A stretch of 64,000 nucleotides of DNA, from positions 157,176,699 through 157,240,698 of the forward strand of contig NC_092050.1 in NCBI RefSeq assembly GCF_003086295.3, given 5' to 3'. Numbering within the stretch: the first letter of the stretch is position 1; every line of letters begins with the position of its first letter. The notes below the pieces were generated by a model. That model worked only from the letters and a program-made list of their open reading frames with translations, ran no database searches and had not been told where the DNA came from. This document shows positions 1-10,352 of the stretch, one piece after another. This DNA is from Arachis hypogaea (lineage: Eukaryota > Streptophyta > Magnoliopsida > Fabales > Fabaceae). The position numbers were made by a program, and so were the translations under genes.

Positions 1-566
1 TGCGTCGCGTCCCTTGGGGGCGACCTCTGTTGTTGCCGAGTTTCCGCCGCAACGGCGCCTCCCCCAGGCACGGGAGGCGCTGCCTCGCAGCCTGTCCCAG
101 TTTGGACTAGCACGAAGTCCATGGACGAGTCCCCACAGACGGCGCCAATGTTCGTGGGTCGGTTACCGGGTGGTTCGGGTCGGGATTCGGAGTGATGGAA
201 GGGGCTCGTCTGGTCACGGTCTTCCAGTCCGAGAGGTGCAAGGTCCCGAGTACTTCGTATGGGAGAAAAGGGGGGTGCCACCTGCAAAGACACTCCGACG
301 CTTTTGTCAGAATATGTGCAGGCGGAGAGAGGGTGGTGTAGGAAAATGTGACGTACCTCGGGGGAAGAGCCAGTCTTCCCTATACATGTCAGTAGTGGGC
401 CCCTCTGGAGGGCAGGCTCATATTCTCAAGGACGCTGTCCCACAGCTACGGGTGAGCCGTACGGGACGCGTGTCCGGGTCGGTTGAAAGGCGCGTAGCCG
501 GGCCGGGTGGAGCTCAGGTCGGGTTGACCCACGGAAATCCTGGGCCGGGCCGTAACAGTTCTCATC
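1..566. repeat. GC-rich repeat fragment, probably mobile-element derived
   Basis: The first ~570 bases are far more GC-rich than the AT-rich sequence that follows, with an abrupt change near 566. One long reading frame (14-571, +) crosses the block, but its arginine/glycine/proline-rich translation shows no domain I recognise and looks like a by-product of composition. GGCGCCAATGTTCGTGGGTC (from about 142) resembles sequence I associate with plant retroelement or CACTA-type interiors; that is memory, not a search. The fragment is cut by the window start, so the element type is open. Confidence 0.4.
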
Positions 567-749
567 TTTGAGTTTGAAATTGATGCTACTTCTCACTTCT
601 TAGAAGCTCTTACGATAATTTCTTATACAAGAAAATGAAGATCATGATTCTTTCTTAAAAAACTTTATATGGCCAAAACTATAAAGAAGAAAGAAAAGAA
701 AGTTTTGGTCACAAATCTTAGGAGAAATTATATGAGAGTGGAGATGTGA

Positions 750-1700
750 ACATGAGAAATTGTTTGATCAAACTAATTTTTTGAAAAGAGGTCTTAAGTT
801 TGAATCTGTAATCTGCTGCTTTGTGTCTATACTTTTCACAATGAAAATAGTTGATGGTTCTTTCTTGATAAAAATTACCTCGACCTCTTCCTCGATTGAC
901 AGGCCTGAAACTTGTTCCACCTATTCCTTGATTAAGTGGTGTAAAATTATTGTAACTTCCTTGGTTGTAATTGCCACGACCTCTTACTCTGAAACTTTCT
1001 CAGCCTCTACTTTGAAAATTAAAACTACGACCTCGTCCTTCTTGTGTACAGCTTAATTCTGCAACATTGTTTAAATTCACTCGGCTTTTCAGGGATTCCT
1101 TGATTGATTTTTCTGATTTCTCCAGTATTCTACTGATGTGGCTTTCCATGGTTCCTTGCAACTTTGCAATCGTCATGTTATCCATATCGTGTGACTCTAG
1201 TATCGTAGTCACAAAACACATGGCCATACTTCATCGGCATGGTGCGAAGAATTTTCTCCACTACTTTGCTATCAGGCATATCTTCTCCATAGACTCTCAT
1301 CTTATTGATAAGATCTGTAACACGAGTAAAATATTGCTCAACAGTTTTTGAGCTAGACATCTCGTACCTTTCATATTCTCTTCTTAAACACTGTAGCTTT
1401 GCTTTCTGAGATTTATCTACGCCTTTGTATGACATCTTCAACGTGTTCCATGCTTCTTTTGAACTTTTGGCATTTGCTATTTTGCCAAATACCATATAAT
1501 CTACTCCTTGATGAATTTGAGGTAGCACCAATTGATCTCTCCTCTGTTGGGCAGCATCTGCTCCTTCTTGCAATCCTGGTTTAATGAAATTCCATAGGTT
1601 CTGGCCTTCAAATGGGTAGACATCAAAGTCTCCCAATAACTATAACCAAGTTTTCCATCTAACTTGGGACCGGACCACACAATATTGAAACTGTTTGTCA
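750..1700 (-). pseudogene. Ty1/copia gag (UBN2-type) pseudogene
   Basis: Read on the minus strand from about 1700 down, the sequence gives the N-terminal part of a Ty1/copia Gag: KLDGKLGYSYWETLMSTHLK, then WNFIKPGLQEGADAAQQRRD, a helical core ending AKLQCLRREYERYEM, and EQYFTRVTDLINKMRVYGED. An arginine/glycine-rich tail with a degraded CCHC knuckle (HCEKYRHKAADY) follows near 800-900. Gag would coat the retrotransposon RNA in cytoplasmic particles. The frame is broken at least twice, near 1620 and near 1200, so no full protein can be made. A primer-binding site lies just upstream (1782-1793). No protease, integrase or reverse transcriptase follows before about 700, so this is a truncated 5' end of an element. 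Confidence 0.75.
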
Positions 1701-1781
1701 TACTGACTCTACGAACGAATAACTATACGAGGACTCTCTCACACCTCACAAACTCTCAAACACTAGGCACTGGATTAACCA

Positions 1782-1793
1782 GCTCTGATACCA
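1782..1793 (-). promoter_or_regulatory. Retrotransposon primer-binding site (initiator tRNA-Met)
   Basis: On the minus strand the sequence reads TGGTATCAGAGC, the standard plant Ty1/copia primer-binding site complementary to the 3' end of initiator methionine tRNA. It sits directly upstream of the gag remnant, in the same orientation. The 5' LTR should therefore end at about 1796, where the minus strand reads ...TTACA. Confidence 0.8.
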
Positions 1794-1795
1794 AA

Positions 1796-2030
1796 TGTAA
1801 GTATAATATCCACACTTAATTGGCCCTAGGATCACTCACTCATATAAATGTGTATAAAATCTCAATTTTCTTCGCTTACTTTCACTCATTTCAGGTATAA
1901 TTAGTCCAAATTTGCAAAACATATCAAATGATCATATACTTCAATTCAGCTTACCCATATTCAACACATTTGTAGCTAAATTACAACAAAGAAAATAGCA
2001 GCAAAAGACAAAAACAAAAACAGATTCATA
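1796..2030 (-). repeat. Probable 5' LTR of the copia fragment (outer boundary uncertain)
   Basis: Sequence from 1796 rightward begins TGTAAG on the plus strand, the complement of an LTR ending in CA next to the primer-binding site. The opposite boundary could not be placed because no second LTR lies in the window to align with it. The stated end is only a guess at a typical copia LTR length. Confidence 0.35.
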
Positions 2031-4015
2031 ATTTTGGCATTTCATGAGCAATTTGTCACCAAAGGCCATTGTCGATCACAGCTGAAATTATGCCTTTCAG
2101 TGTTTCCTGCATGACATTGAAATTAGCATTGCTCATTATTTCTTTTTTTTCTTTTTCAATTTTGGACCTTCAGTAAGGAAAAGCATATACCAGGAATAGG
2201 GTATATGTCAATATAATTTAGCTAAGTTGCACAAGCACAAGTATGTCTTGAAAGCATCTCTTATAATGCATCTTTGTATTCTGAACGTTGAACGTTTTTT
2301 TGGCTGAAATTACAACACCGAGAAACACTACAGACGATGTGCAATTTCGACCAAGTTTCTCCTAACAAGGAAGAGTAGTTACCTTATCTTCTCAATCAGT
2401 TGACGGGCACACGCGCAGCCAACATTGGCTGCAGTAAATGAAGTTAGCAAAATATAAGGACAACTATCATTTAGAATATCAAGGTGCACAAATAATTGCG
2501 ACGATCACAGGAAAGCCTACCTCATCCCATTTGCCAAATATAACAGAAACATTGAACGTTGGATTAATCGACACACCTTCCTTTCTGGCATTGGAAAAAC
2601 ATGTGATAATGCGAAGCATCACTTTTATTTCAGAAGTGCAAGACAATCCTAATTCAAGTTGGCAAAATAGAAAATGGAATTTTCTAAAGTCGTTGTTCAC
2701 ACAACAATTTTTCGTGTGTAGCTGTTTAATTTGAAAGTTCCAATTTCCCCCAATAAAAAAGTAAAATTGCATACACATCTTTAACTTTTAATGAAGTATA
2801 TTGAAACTTAAAAACAATTTAATGGAATTAACCATTCATTATGCCGAGAGTATTATATAGGTCATCCCAACCAAATTGACCTTAAAAGACACCATCTTCG
2901 GCAAACTCTGTTAGTATAAAAATCTCAGTTTCTAATTACAGACAAACTTCATTGAAAGAATGACCTATCATATCCTACACAATCATTACTTTCCGCCAAA
3001 AGATAGATCACCTTCCTTGTATCTAATTATAGAATACCAGTATCTGCAGTAGAATTCCATAACAACACATTATGCACAAACAACCAAACCTTAACTTCAA
3101 GGGTGGTGTAGTGAATTTCCATGAACCCACAGAAGGAGACAGTAGTGAAAGAAATAGGGGAAAAAGTAATGAGAACTTCACAGTTTACAACCAAACATGT
3201 ACCATGAATTTATCCCAAGAACACAATGGCATGGCTTAATTACTTACAAATTTACTAAAATATACTTCAATTCTCAAGCAAAATGTAAACAAAACCAATG
3301 GTATAGGTACCTGGCATGCAGTATTGTCCCCATGGTTCCTATTTGAGTGGCTATAACCTGATAAGTGGGTCAAAAGGTTAAGACTGCAGCCATTAAAACA
3401 TATACGCAGAAGAGGCAAATGAGCAAAGTCCATCTACCTGAAAATGATCTTCATAACTCATAACAATAATCTGTGTTTTGTTTCCCTGACAAGCACAAAT
3501 AAACAGGCTCAGTTATATAGAAAGCAAGTAGAGATAATTGCATCCACCCCCCTTTTAATACAAAATTATTTTTTGTATCAAACAAATATCAAGCTTTTCC
3601 ACAGGCATGCATACGTTGATTACAACAGAGAAATGATTGTGGCGTACAGGAAACTGTGGGAAAGGCAAAGTGCTGGTGTTTGAATTCATTGGCAGAAGTA
3701 AAGGTTCTGATTTTGTTATGGCACTACTTGATTCATCAACTTGCACAATGGATTGAGTCATTTAGTCACTGCTTTAACACAGTCAACCCTAGCATCACCA
3801 TTATCACACACAAACACTAAAGTACTAAACCCTAAGCAGACAAACACAGGTAATGGAAAGGGCCTACCTGCACGGTGCAGATGGACGGAGTTGGCAACAT
3901 GCAGAGGCGCAGAGAGGCGGCGCCAACGGAGGGGGAGGAGCCGATTGGCGCCGAGGCAGAGAGAATGAGAGGGGGACTGGGCCAGAGGGTGGGAGAACTA
4001 GAAACAAAAAAAGAC
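2031..4015 (-). other. Possible minus-strand transcription unit (no clear CDS)
   Basis: A C/T-rich block at 3860-4010 read on the minus strand looks like a plant 5' leader exon and ends in a good splice donor (GTGCAG then GTAGGC, about 3868). Downstream on the same strand lie exon-like pieces. One follows TTTTCAG near 3437. A short open piece near 2040-2140 reads MSNANFNVMQETLKGIISAV before a stop. No protein family is recognisable and joining the pieces gives no long frame. This may be a non-coding RNA gene, the leader of a gene whose body is gone, or chance. Confidence 0.25.
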
Positions 4016-4266
4016 AACAAAAAAAAGAATAGTTATTAAAAATTAAAAATTCACGTAGGATTTGTCTTCGTTGAAGTTATTAGATGATATATGATTTACT
4101 ATGTTTGATTAAATTATTATTTAATAATTTAAATTATTAATTTTGTATGAAAATATTTATATATAAGTTATTGGGCAATGTACTTAAATAAATTAAATGA
4201 GAGAAACTTTTATCTAATTACAATAAATGAAATTTTTTTACGTGAGTGTCCTGTTTTGTTTACTAT

Positions 4267-4480
4267 GTAAATCGTGGGAGCTAACAACGGTTTTAGATTT
4301 GTTCATAAACCGTGAGAGCTTTGGAGATTTTCACTTGAAAAAGTTTGAGCATAAACCGTGGCTACTCACCACGGATTATGAAGGAAAATTGCTAGCCATA
4401 AATCGTGCTTGGTCACCACAGTTTATGAAAAAAAAGCAAAAGCTCTGAACATAAACTCCTCCTAAGTACCATGGTTTACG
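4267..4480. repeat. Array of ~31-bp imperfect palindromes, 46-53 bp apart
   Basis: Copies start at 4304, 4350, 4397 and 4450, with a diverged one at about 4267. The clearest copies (4350-4380, 4397-4427, 4450-4480) are each 31 bp. Each begins near CATAAACCGTG and ends near the reverse complement CACGGTTTATG, with about 9 bp in the middle. Spacers are AT-rich and not conserved. Confidence 0.7.
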
Positions 4481-4489
4481 CTTTCTTAT

Positions 4490-5970
4490 TCCTATTTTGC
4501 ATAATTTCCAATCACTTCGTCTTCTTTTTTACTCCATTCTCTTTATTCAACTATTTATCTACTTTTATTAATTTTTTTATCTATTTGCATCTTTTTTCAT
4601 TTATTAAATTAATTATGTATTACTTTTATTTTTCTCTCTATAAAATTGCAAGAAAAAATGACTCATAATTAACCATGCCAAAAATTCCTCTATTTTTATG
4701 ATAACTATAAAAAAAATGGTTATAACTTCTTTAACAATTTATGATAGTATGAAAGATGTTTATTTATACTGAATTAAGGCACAGTCAAAGAAAGATTGAA
4801 AGTAAATAGAGTATATATTTTTTTGCATTCATATGGGTTGCATACAAAAATTAAGAATGAAACGATTTTTAAAGGAAAAAAAAAAGTATACTTTAGAAGG
4901 GATAAAGAGAAAAAAAAATAGTCTTAACTTATATGGTTTAGTACTCACTACGTACTCTGTGATATACTGTATTGTACTCTGACTTGTAATTCGGTCTCAA
5001 CTTTTAACAAACATAAATATTATTATTAGATAATATTAATATATGTGGTAGTGAAATCCGTTATGTTCTCAAATTGGAATTGATGATTCATCTTGAACTT
5101 TTTTTAGGCATATCTATAACATAAGCGCCATTAATTAATTTAGTAATTTAGTAAATACCAATAAAGTTGATTTTAGATTGTATAGTAATTTATGAGTGTA
5201 TGCCATTTGGCAAGGATTTTAACTGACAATATACATTTGTCTTGGCATGGAAAAGTCATGAGTTATGAATTATGATCAATACTAATGGGAAAAAACAAAA
5301 GATAATGAATAACTAAGTGAAGATTTAAACTTTTTAGAGGAATCAACCAATATAAATATCAAGAGAATATCTTAGACATGATCAATAAGCCTAACATTCC
5401 TCCATTTATTTTGAGGAACAAACTCTCACCTAATTAGCACTGCAACATGAGTGCTTCAACAAACTTTTATATCCCTCTTCCACATTGTAAACTCATTGGA
5501 TACCTACTGGGTTCATATTTACTGGGTTGCCTCCTCATACTATGAGGCCTTTGAATGTTTTATTTTGCTATGCTGTTACAAAATAATATGATATTTGTGC
5601 AATCTTTAATAAAATAGATATTAGATCACACAACTATATTGCTGTGAAAAATAAAGGAAGCAAGGAGAATATTTTCTTTTTGTACCACTGAATTTATTTC
5701 TTACATATTACTCCAAAATAATATCAAAGTAGATCTAGAAGAACCCACAACTATAAAATGGGCAAAATGAATTAAAAAAAAATTCATTTATTTGAAAGGA
5801 AAAATAGATAAAAGTACACTCGGAGTACAGATGTACTCCTCAATTTTTTAATGAGTCATTTACACACATGAATATAAAATTTCGTTGTCAATTTTACCCT
5901 TCTGTGGCCTAAGTAAATTTTCCGGTGGTGGTGAAAGTCAGGTAGTACGGTATTCTATGATGTGACCAAT
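4490..5970. other. AT-rich intergenic sequence, nothing recognised
   Basis: No coding region, RNA gene or repeat boundary could be supported. A stretch at about 5390-5570 is slightly richer in GC, but its translation resembles no family I know. Confidence 0.5.
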
Positions 5971-6029
5971 TTAAGGTGATATTGTGGAAAATAGAAATAT
6001 TCATTGTGAAATTTGTTGAAATAAATATA

Positions 6030-6260
6030 AGAAAAGGAATCTCTGCACCCTTCCTCTGCATTCTCTCCGTCGTCCCAACCAGCCACCTCCGATCACCATC
6101 GTCACGGCCTCGTCACTGTCCGTTTCAGCCGGCCCACTCACTGCATCATCACCGCACTATCCCGTGCGCCGCCCTCTTCCGTTCGCTCTCTTCTGCTTCG
6201 TTCGCCGCTATTCTCTTCACCGGCGTTTCTGACCTCTTCGGCCATTTCTCTCTTATCCCT
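6030..6260 (+). other. C-rich leader exon of the hAT element
   Basis: A pyrimidine-rich, GC-richer block that reads like a 5' untranslated exon and ends in a splice donor (CCCTG then GTAAAATT) at about 6260. The putative transposase start codon at 7216 lies about 950 bases downstream after an AT-rich intron. The second hAT element (20883-22615) has the same plan: a C-rich leader, an intron, then the start codon. Confidence 0.4.
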
Positions 6261-6995
6261 GGTAAAATTCACTACTCTCTCCTTTTCTTCTTGTATTTTG
6301 GTATTTCAGTTTAGGTTTTTGGTTTTTTTTTCATGAACTTGATGGTGATTTTGATTTGTTGAAGTTGGTGGCTGTTGTTTTTGTTAATGAATGTTTTGTT
6401 CTATGAATTTCTGATAATTGGTCGCTATTTTTTTATTTTTTTCATACTTTAATTTTATTTTTATTTTCCATGAATTCTGAATTCTGAGTTTATTAGCTGT
6501 TTATGAGTTTATGCTTCTGTATTAATAATTTATTTTTTGTAGAATGAAAAATTCTAATTCGCTGCACCATTTATATATTGAATTATAACCCAAAACGGTG
6601 ATGCATGAATCGACTAAACATAAAGATGATTCACATTCTTATTGTGCTCCCTGTCCTCCACTTTAATAAACTGGAATATCTTGTGATTTAGAGCTATTGG
6701 CCAGAATCAGATTCACTTCTAGAAAATTTCATCATTCTAAAAAATCTTAATTGTGTGATTATAATAGTTAGATATTCTAGAAAAACAAAAAATACTAAGT
6801 AAGATCCTTAGAATATTGATTACCTAAGGGATGTAAAATAAACAATTTGACTTCACAAAATGATTAAAACACAAGCTCTATAAACTATTACTGCATATGT
6901 ATGTAATCCATAACATCACATGTTTGACATTTTTCTATGTTATAGAAATCATTAAAGATCATACTATTTTCCTGAAGTTTTTTTTCTGAGCCACA

Positions 6996-7065
6996 AATTA
7001 GTAGTATGCTGTATGGGATTAATTATATTGAATTAGTAGTATGCTGTATGGGATTAATTATATTG
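6996..7065. repeat. 35-bp tandem duplication
   Basis: Two identical adjacent copies, 6996-7030 and 7031-7065, containing AGTAGTATGCTGTATGGG. They lie in the presumed intron upstream of the hAT transposase remnant. Confidence 0.85.
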
Positions 7066-7215
7066 AATTAGGAAAGTACAATAACGAAAAAGGCACTTAA
7101 TAATTTGTTTCCTTGTGAGAAGAAGTTAACGAAAATGGCACTTAATAATCTGTGATTTTGTGTTTATATATTGAATTTTAATTTAGTGTTTCTGTATTAA
7201 ATCTTATTGTATAGG

Positions 7216-8424
7216 ATGGATAGTTTAAGCTCGACTCCTATTGAAAATAATAATGAGATAGAACCAACTCAAGATGCTGAGGGTTAAGCAATTGAAGCAC
7301 ATGTCCAAGTTACACAAGAGGAAGGACAAGAAGAGACACAAGAGGGAGGGCAAGAAGTTAGCCCAAAGTGTGCAAAATAGTCCTAACAAAAAAGGATTAA
7401 CGTCTAAGGCTTGGAAATATTTTAGGAGGGAGCAAATAGATGAAAAGTGGAAGGCAATATGTAAATATTGCGAAAGAAAGATTGGAGGTGATACGAAGCA
7501 AGGAACTAAGCACTTGTATGATCACATTAGAATCTGCCCGATTCATACTGTTAGGGGACCAAAGCAATCAATATTGAAAACAATGCAGCAATCATCAGGT
7601 TCGACAGGAACGGAAAGGCCAACGGATTCACTTTTGGTTGGAAATTTCACATTTAGTCAAGAGGGAGCACGACGAGCACTAACAAGATGGGTTATTGGGA
7701 CGAACACCCTATGTCGTTTGTTGAGCAGCAGGGTTTTCATGAGTTTATGGCTGAAACTCAACCTTTGTTCAAATTTTATACAAGAAATACACTGAGAAGT
7801 GATGTTGAGAAGATGTATGAAGCTGAAAAGGCAAAGCTTCTAAAATTGTTGGGAAAAAATTCAAGCCGCATTGCTATAACTACTGATATGTGGAGTGCTG
7901 ATTGTCAAAACAAAGGCTATATGGCGATTACAGCTCACTTTATCGATGATGATTGGAACTTGCAATTTGTGAAAGATACATCTGAAGACTGTGATGCGAA
8001 AACTAAGTTGGATTTCTATTTGGAAGAGAGTGTTATGGTAGATAAAACAAATTTGAAAAAATTTGTCATTTTGGGCTACTGAAAAAATATTGGAGTGAAA
8101 TATCCAACTTTACAAAAGATTGTAAGAGATTTTTTAGCTATTCCCATTTCTACTGTTGCCTCAGAGTCTGCTTTTAGCACCGGTGGTCGAGTTATACATT
8201 CACATCGCAATAAATTGGATTGTGAACTTGTTGAGGCGTTAATTTGCACTCAGCATTGTATACACTCTTCAGGTAAAAGTACTAATAACTCAAATTTTAT
8301 TTCCTATTAAAGTTCAATTTCATGTTAAATTTAACTCTCATAAATTGTTGGTTGATATAATATAGGTAAATCAGGGTCGAAAATTCCAATTCCTTGGGAC
8401 TATATGATGGATATAGAGATTTAA
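7216..8424 (+). pseudogene. hAT transposase, internally deleted (BED zinc finger plus C-terminal dimerisation region)
   Basis: This is a remnant of an Ac/RICESLEEPER-type hAT transposase. An N-terminal acidic segment starts at ATG 7216 but meets an in-frame stop at 7285 and then a frameshift. A BED-type zinc finger follows (SKAWKYFRREQIDEKWKAIC, then CKYC and the HLYDHIRIC histidine/cysteine part). After a second frameshift near 7680 comes the hAT N-terminal catalytic segment, including ITTDMWSADCQNKGYMAIT. Most of the catalytic core is then missing: the sequence jumps at about 7960 to a C-terminal piece with YPTLQKIVRDFLAIPISTVA and SESAFSTGGRVI, the hAT dimerisation motif. A final intron (about 8271-8366) would restore an ending SKIPIPWDYMMDIEI and a stop at 8424. 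The protein cannot be functional. Confidence 0.85.
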
Positions 8425-8799
8425 GAGTTTAGGTAATTATTTTTTATTATGTCAAATTCTTATTAAATATATGGTATTCTTGTTTATAATGTATGTTAAC
8501 ATATTTATGTTTGTGTTGTATTTTAACAGAGAACATGGAGTTGTTTGTTGGAAGCTGAAGACTTTATTTTATGGCTTTTTTAAACAATGAAAGTTGTATT
8601 TTAAAATTTCATTTTATGGACTATGATAACTTGATTTTATATTTCTTTACTTGTAAGTTGTAATCTTGGATTTTGTGTTGTAATTTTTATTTTGTGGACT
8701 ATGTTAAATTTGATTTTGTGTTGTAATTTTCATTTTGTGATTTTTTTATGTTTTTTTTTTAAATTTTTTATGATAATTTTCATATAAATGTTTAATATA

Positions 8800-8965
8800 A
8801 ACAGATGGGGAATGGAACCCGCAAAAAACACGAAAAACGTGGGGAATGGAGATGGGGGCAATTATCCTCCCACAACAGAAAATGAAGCGGGGACGAGGAC
8901 AAGATTTGAAGGCGGGGACGGGAAACAGGGAGGCATCCCCCGCCCCACCCCATTGACATCCCTAA
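8800..8965 (+). mobile_element. 3' subterminal region and terminus of the hAT element
   Basis: A GC-rich segment full of GGGGA/CCCC motifs ends with CCCCATTGACATCCCTA. Its reverse complement, TAGGGATGTCAATGGGG, is the kind of terminal inverted repeat seen in plant hAT elements. A matching 5' end was not found between 5.0 and 6.1 kb, so the element seems truncated on the left or its terminus has diverged. Confidence 0.5.
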
Positions 8966-9832
8966 TTAGGGTTTAGGATTTCGGTGATAAAAAAGTTCTA
9001 GTATGATATATTTATTTTGATGAATTAAGTAGATAGGCTCTGTGGGCTTTGATGTATTAAATAGATAGACTCTGTGGACTGCAACTCGTTTGCCACCGCT
9101 ACTCATTCGAAAAATTAGACATTACTAAAAAAATAATGATAAATAATGTTATTTTTTATTTAGGAAATAATTCTTTTATGCTATTCAAAAAAATTCCTCT
9201 AAAATTTATTCAATTCCTTAGTTATATTTTTCTTAACATAATGTTATAAATTTGGCACATTGTATATTACTTAGACCTATAAAAAAGTTTTTGCTTTTAT
9301 TCATATAAATGATAATTGTGAAAAATATTTAAAAATAGCACACCAAACTACATGACGACACATTCGAAATAATATAATAACACAAAATATTTTTAAACAC
9401 ATGAAATTCATCCCAATTTATCACAAAATTATTATTATCTAGCAGTTAGGGTTCAATATAATTATAGTTGTCATGTGTTAATTTTCAAATTTTTTTAGAT
9501 TTATTCTAATTTGTTTTGTGATTTTAGATTTGATTAAATTATAATTTTTTTTAAGTTAACTTAAATTAACTGTTTTTAGAATATTTTTAATTTGTGTTTT
9601 AAATGTTGGAAAGAGATAATTTTATTTTTTGAATTTAATTTAAATTAACTAATTTTTAAAATGTTTGAATTTGTATTTTAAATATTAGAGAGAGAATATA
9701 TAGAACATTAAATCTATGAAGTGTTTATTGTAATTAATTATTTAAATTTATATAAAAAACGAGTTTAATGTTTTTAGAACATAAATTAAAATTATTATTA
9801 ATAGAAAGTTTCACTCTTTTATAAGTATTATA

Positions 9833-9863
9833 CAAGTGTAATTACCCGTGCCATGCACGTGAT
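9833..9863 (-). mobile_element. Helitron-like 3' terminus (minus orientation)
   Basis: On the minus strand a hairpin (CACGTGC-ATG-GCACGGG, one mismatch) is followed by AATTACA and CTTG, with T next. Helitrons end in CTRR about 10 bases after a GC-rich hairpin and insert before a T. CTTG departs by one base from CTAG, so this is probably a decayed end. The element would extend to the right, but no 5' TC end was identified. Confidence 0.4.
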
Positions 9864-10299
9864 AAAATTAAAATTATAATTTTAAATTATTTTTTAAAAA
9901 TTAATTTAAATTATAATAATTTGATTAATAAAAAAATAATATATTATGCATTATTTTTTTTAATCTCCATTAGCACTTATAAATCTATAAAATCGCACTG
10001 TATTTGATTCATGCAAGGGTTTACTTATCATGGAAAATAATCAACTTACCTTATCATCCATAAGAATCATTTCTATCTAAGTTATCTTGTTCCTGTCAAA
10101 TTTGGATGGGACTTTCCATAATCTTATAATTATTGCCTTTATTTTTCAAACTTTTTCATTACATAATCTATCATAGGTAATATTGTTGATAGAATCGTAG
10201 TTAATAGCCTTTAGGTATGAAAAATAATAAATAGAAGAATATATATGTCTGAAGTAGGAATTTTCTAGATGATAAATAATTGTACCAATTCACTATTAA

Positions 10300-10300
10300 T

Positions 10301-10347
<47 letters not shown>
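10300..10347. repeat. (AT)n microsatellite
   Basis: An uninterrupted AT dinucleotide run of about 48 bp. Confidence 0.9.

Positions 10348-10352
<5 letters not shown>

Noticed and set aside
14..571. 185-codon frame at the window start
   Set aside because: Composition-driven, no recognisable domain, frame starts at the window edge.
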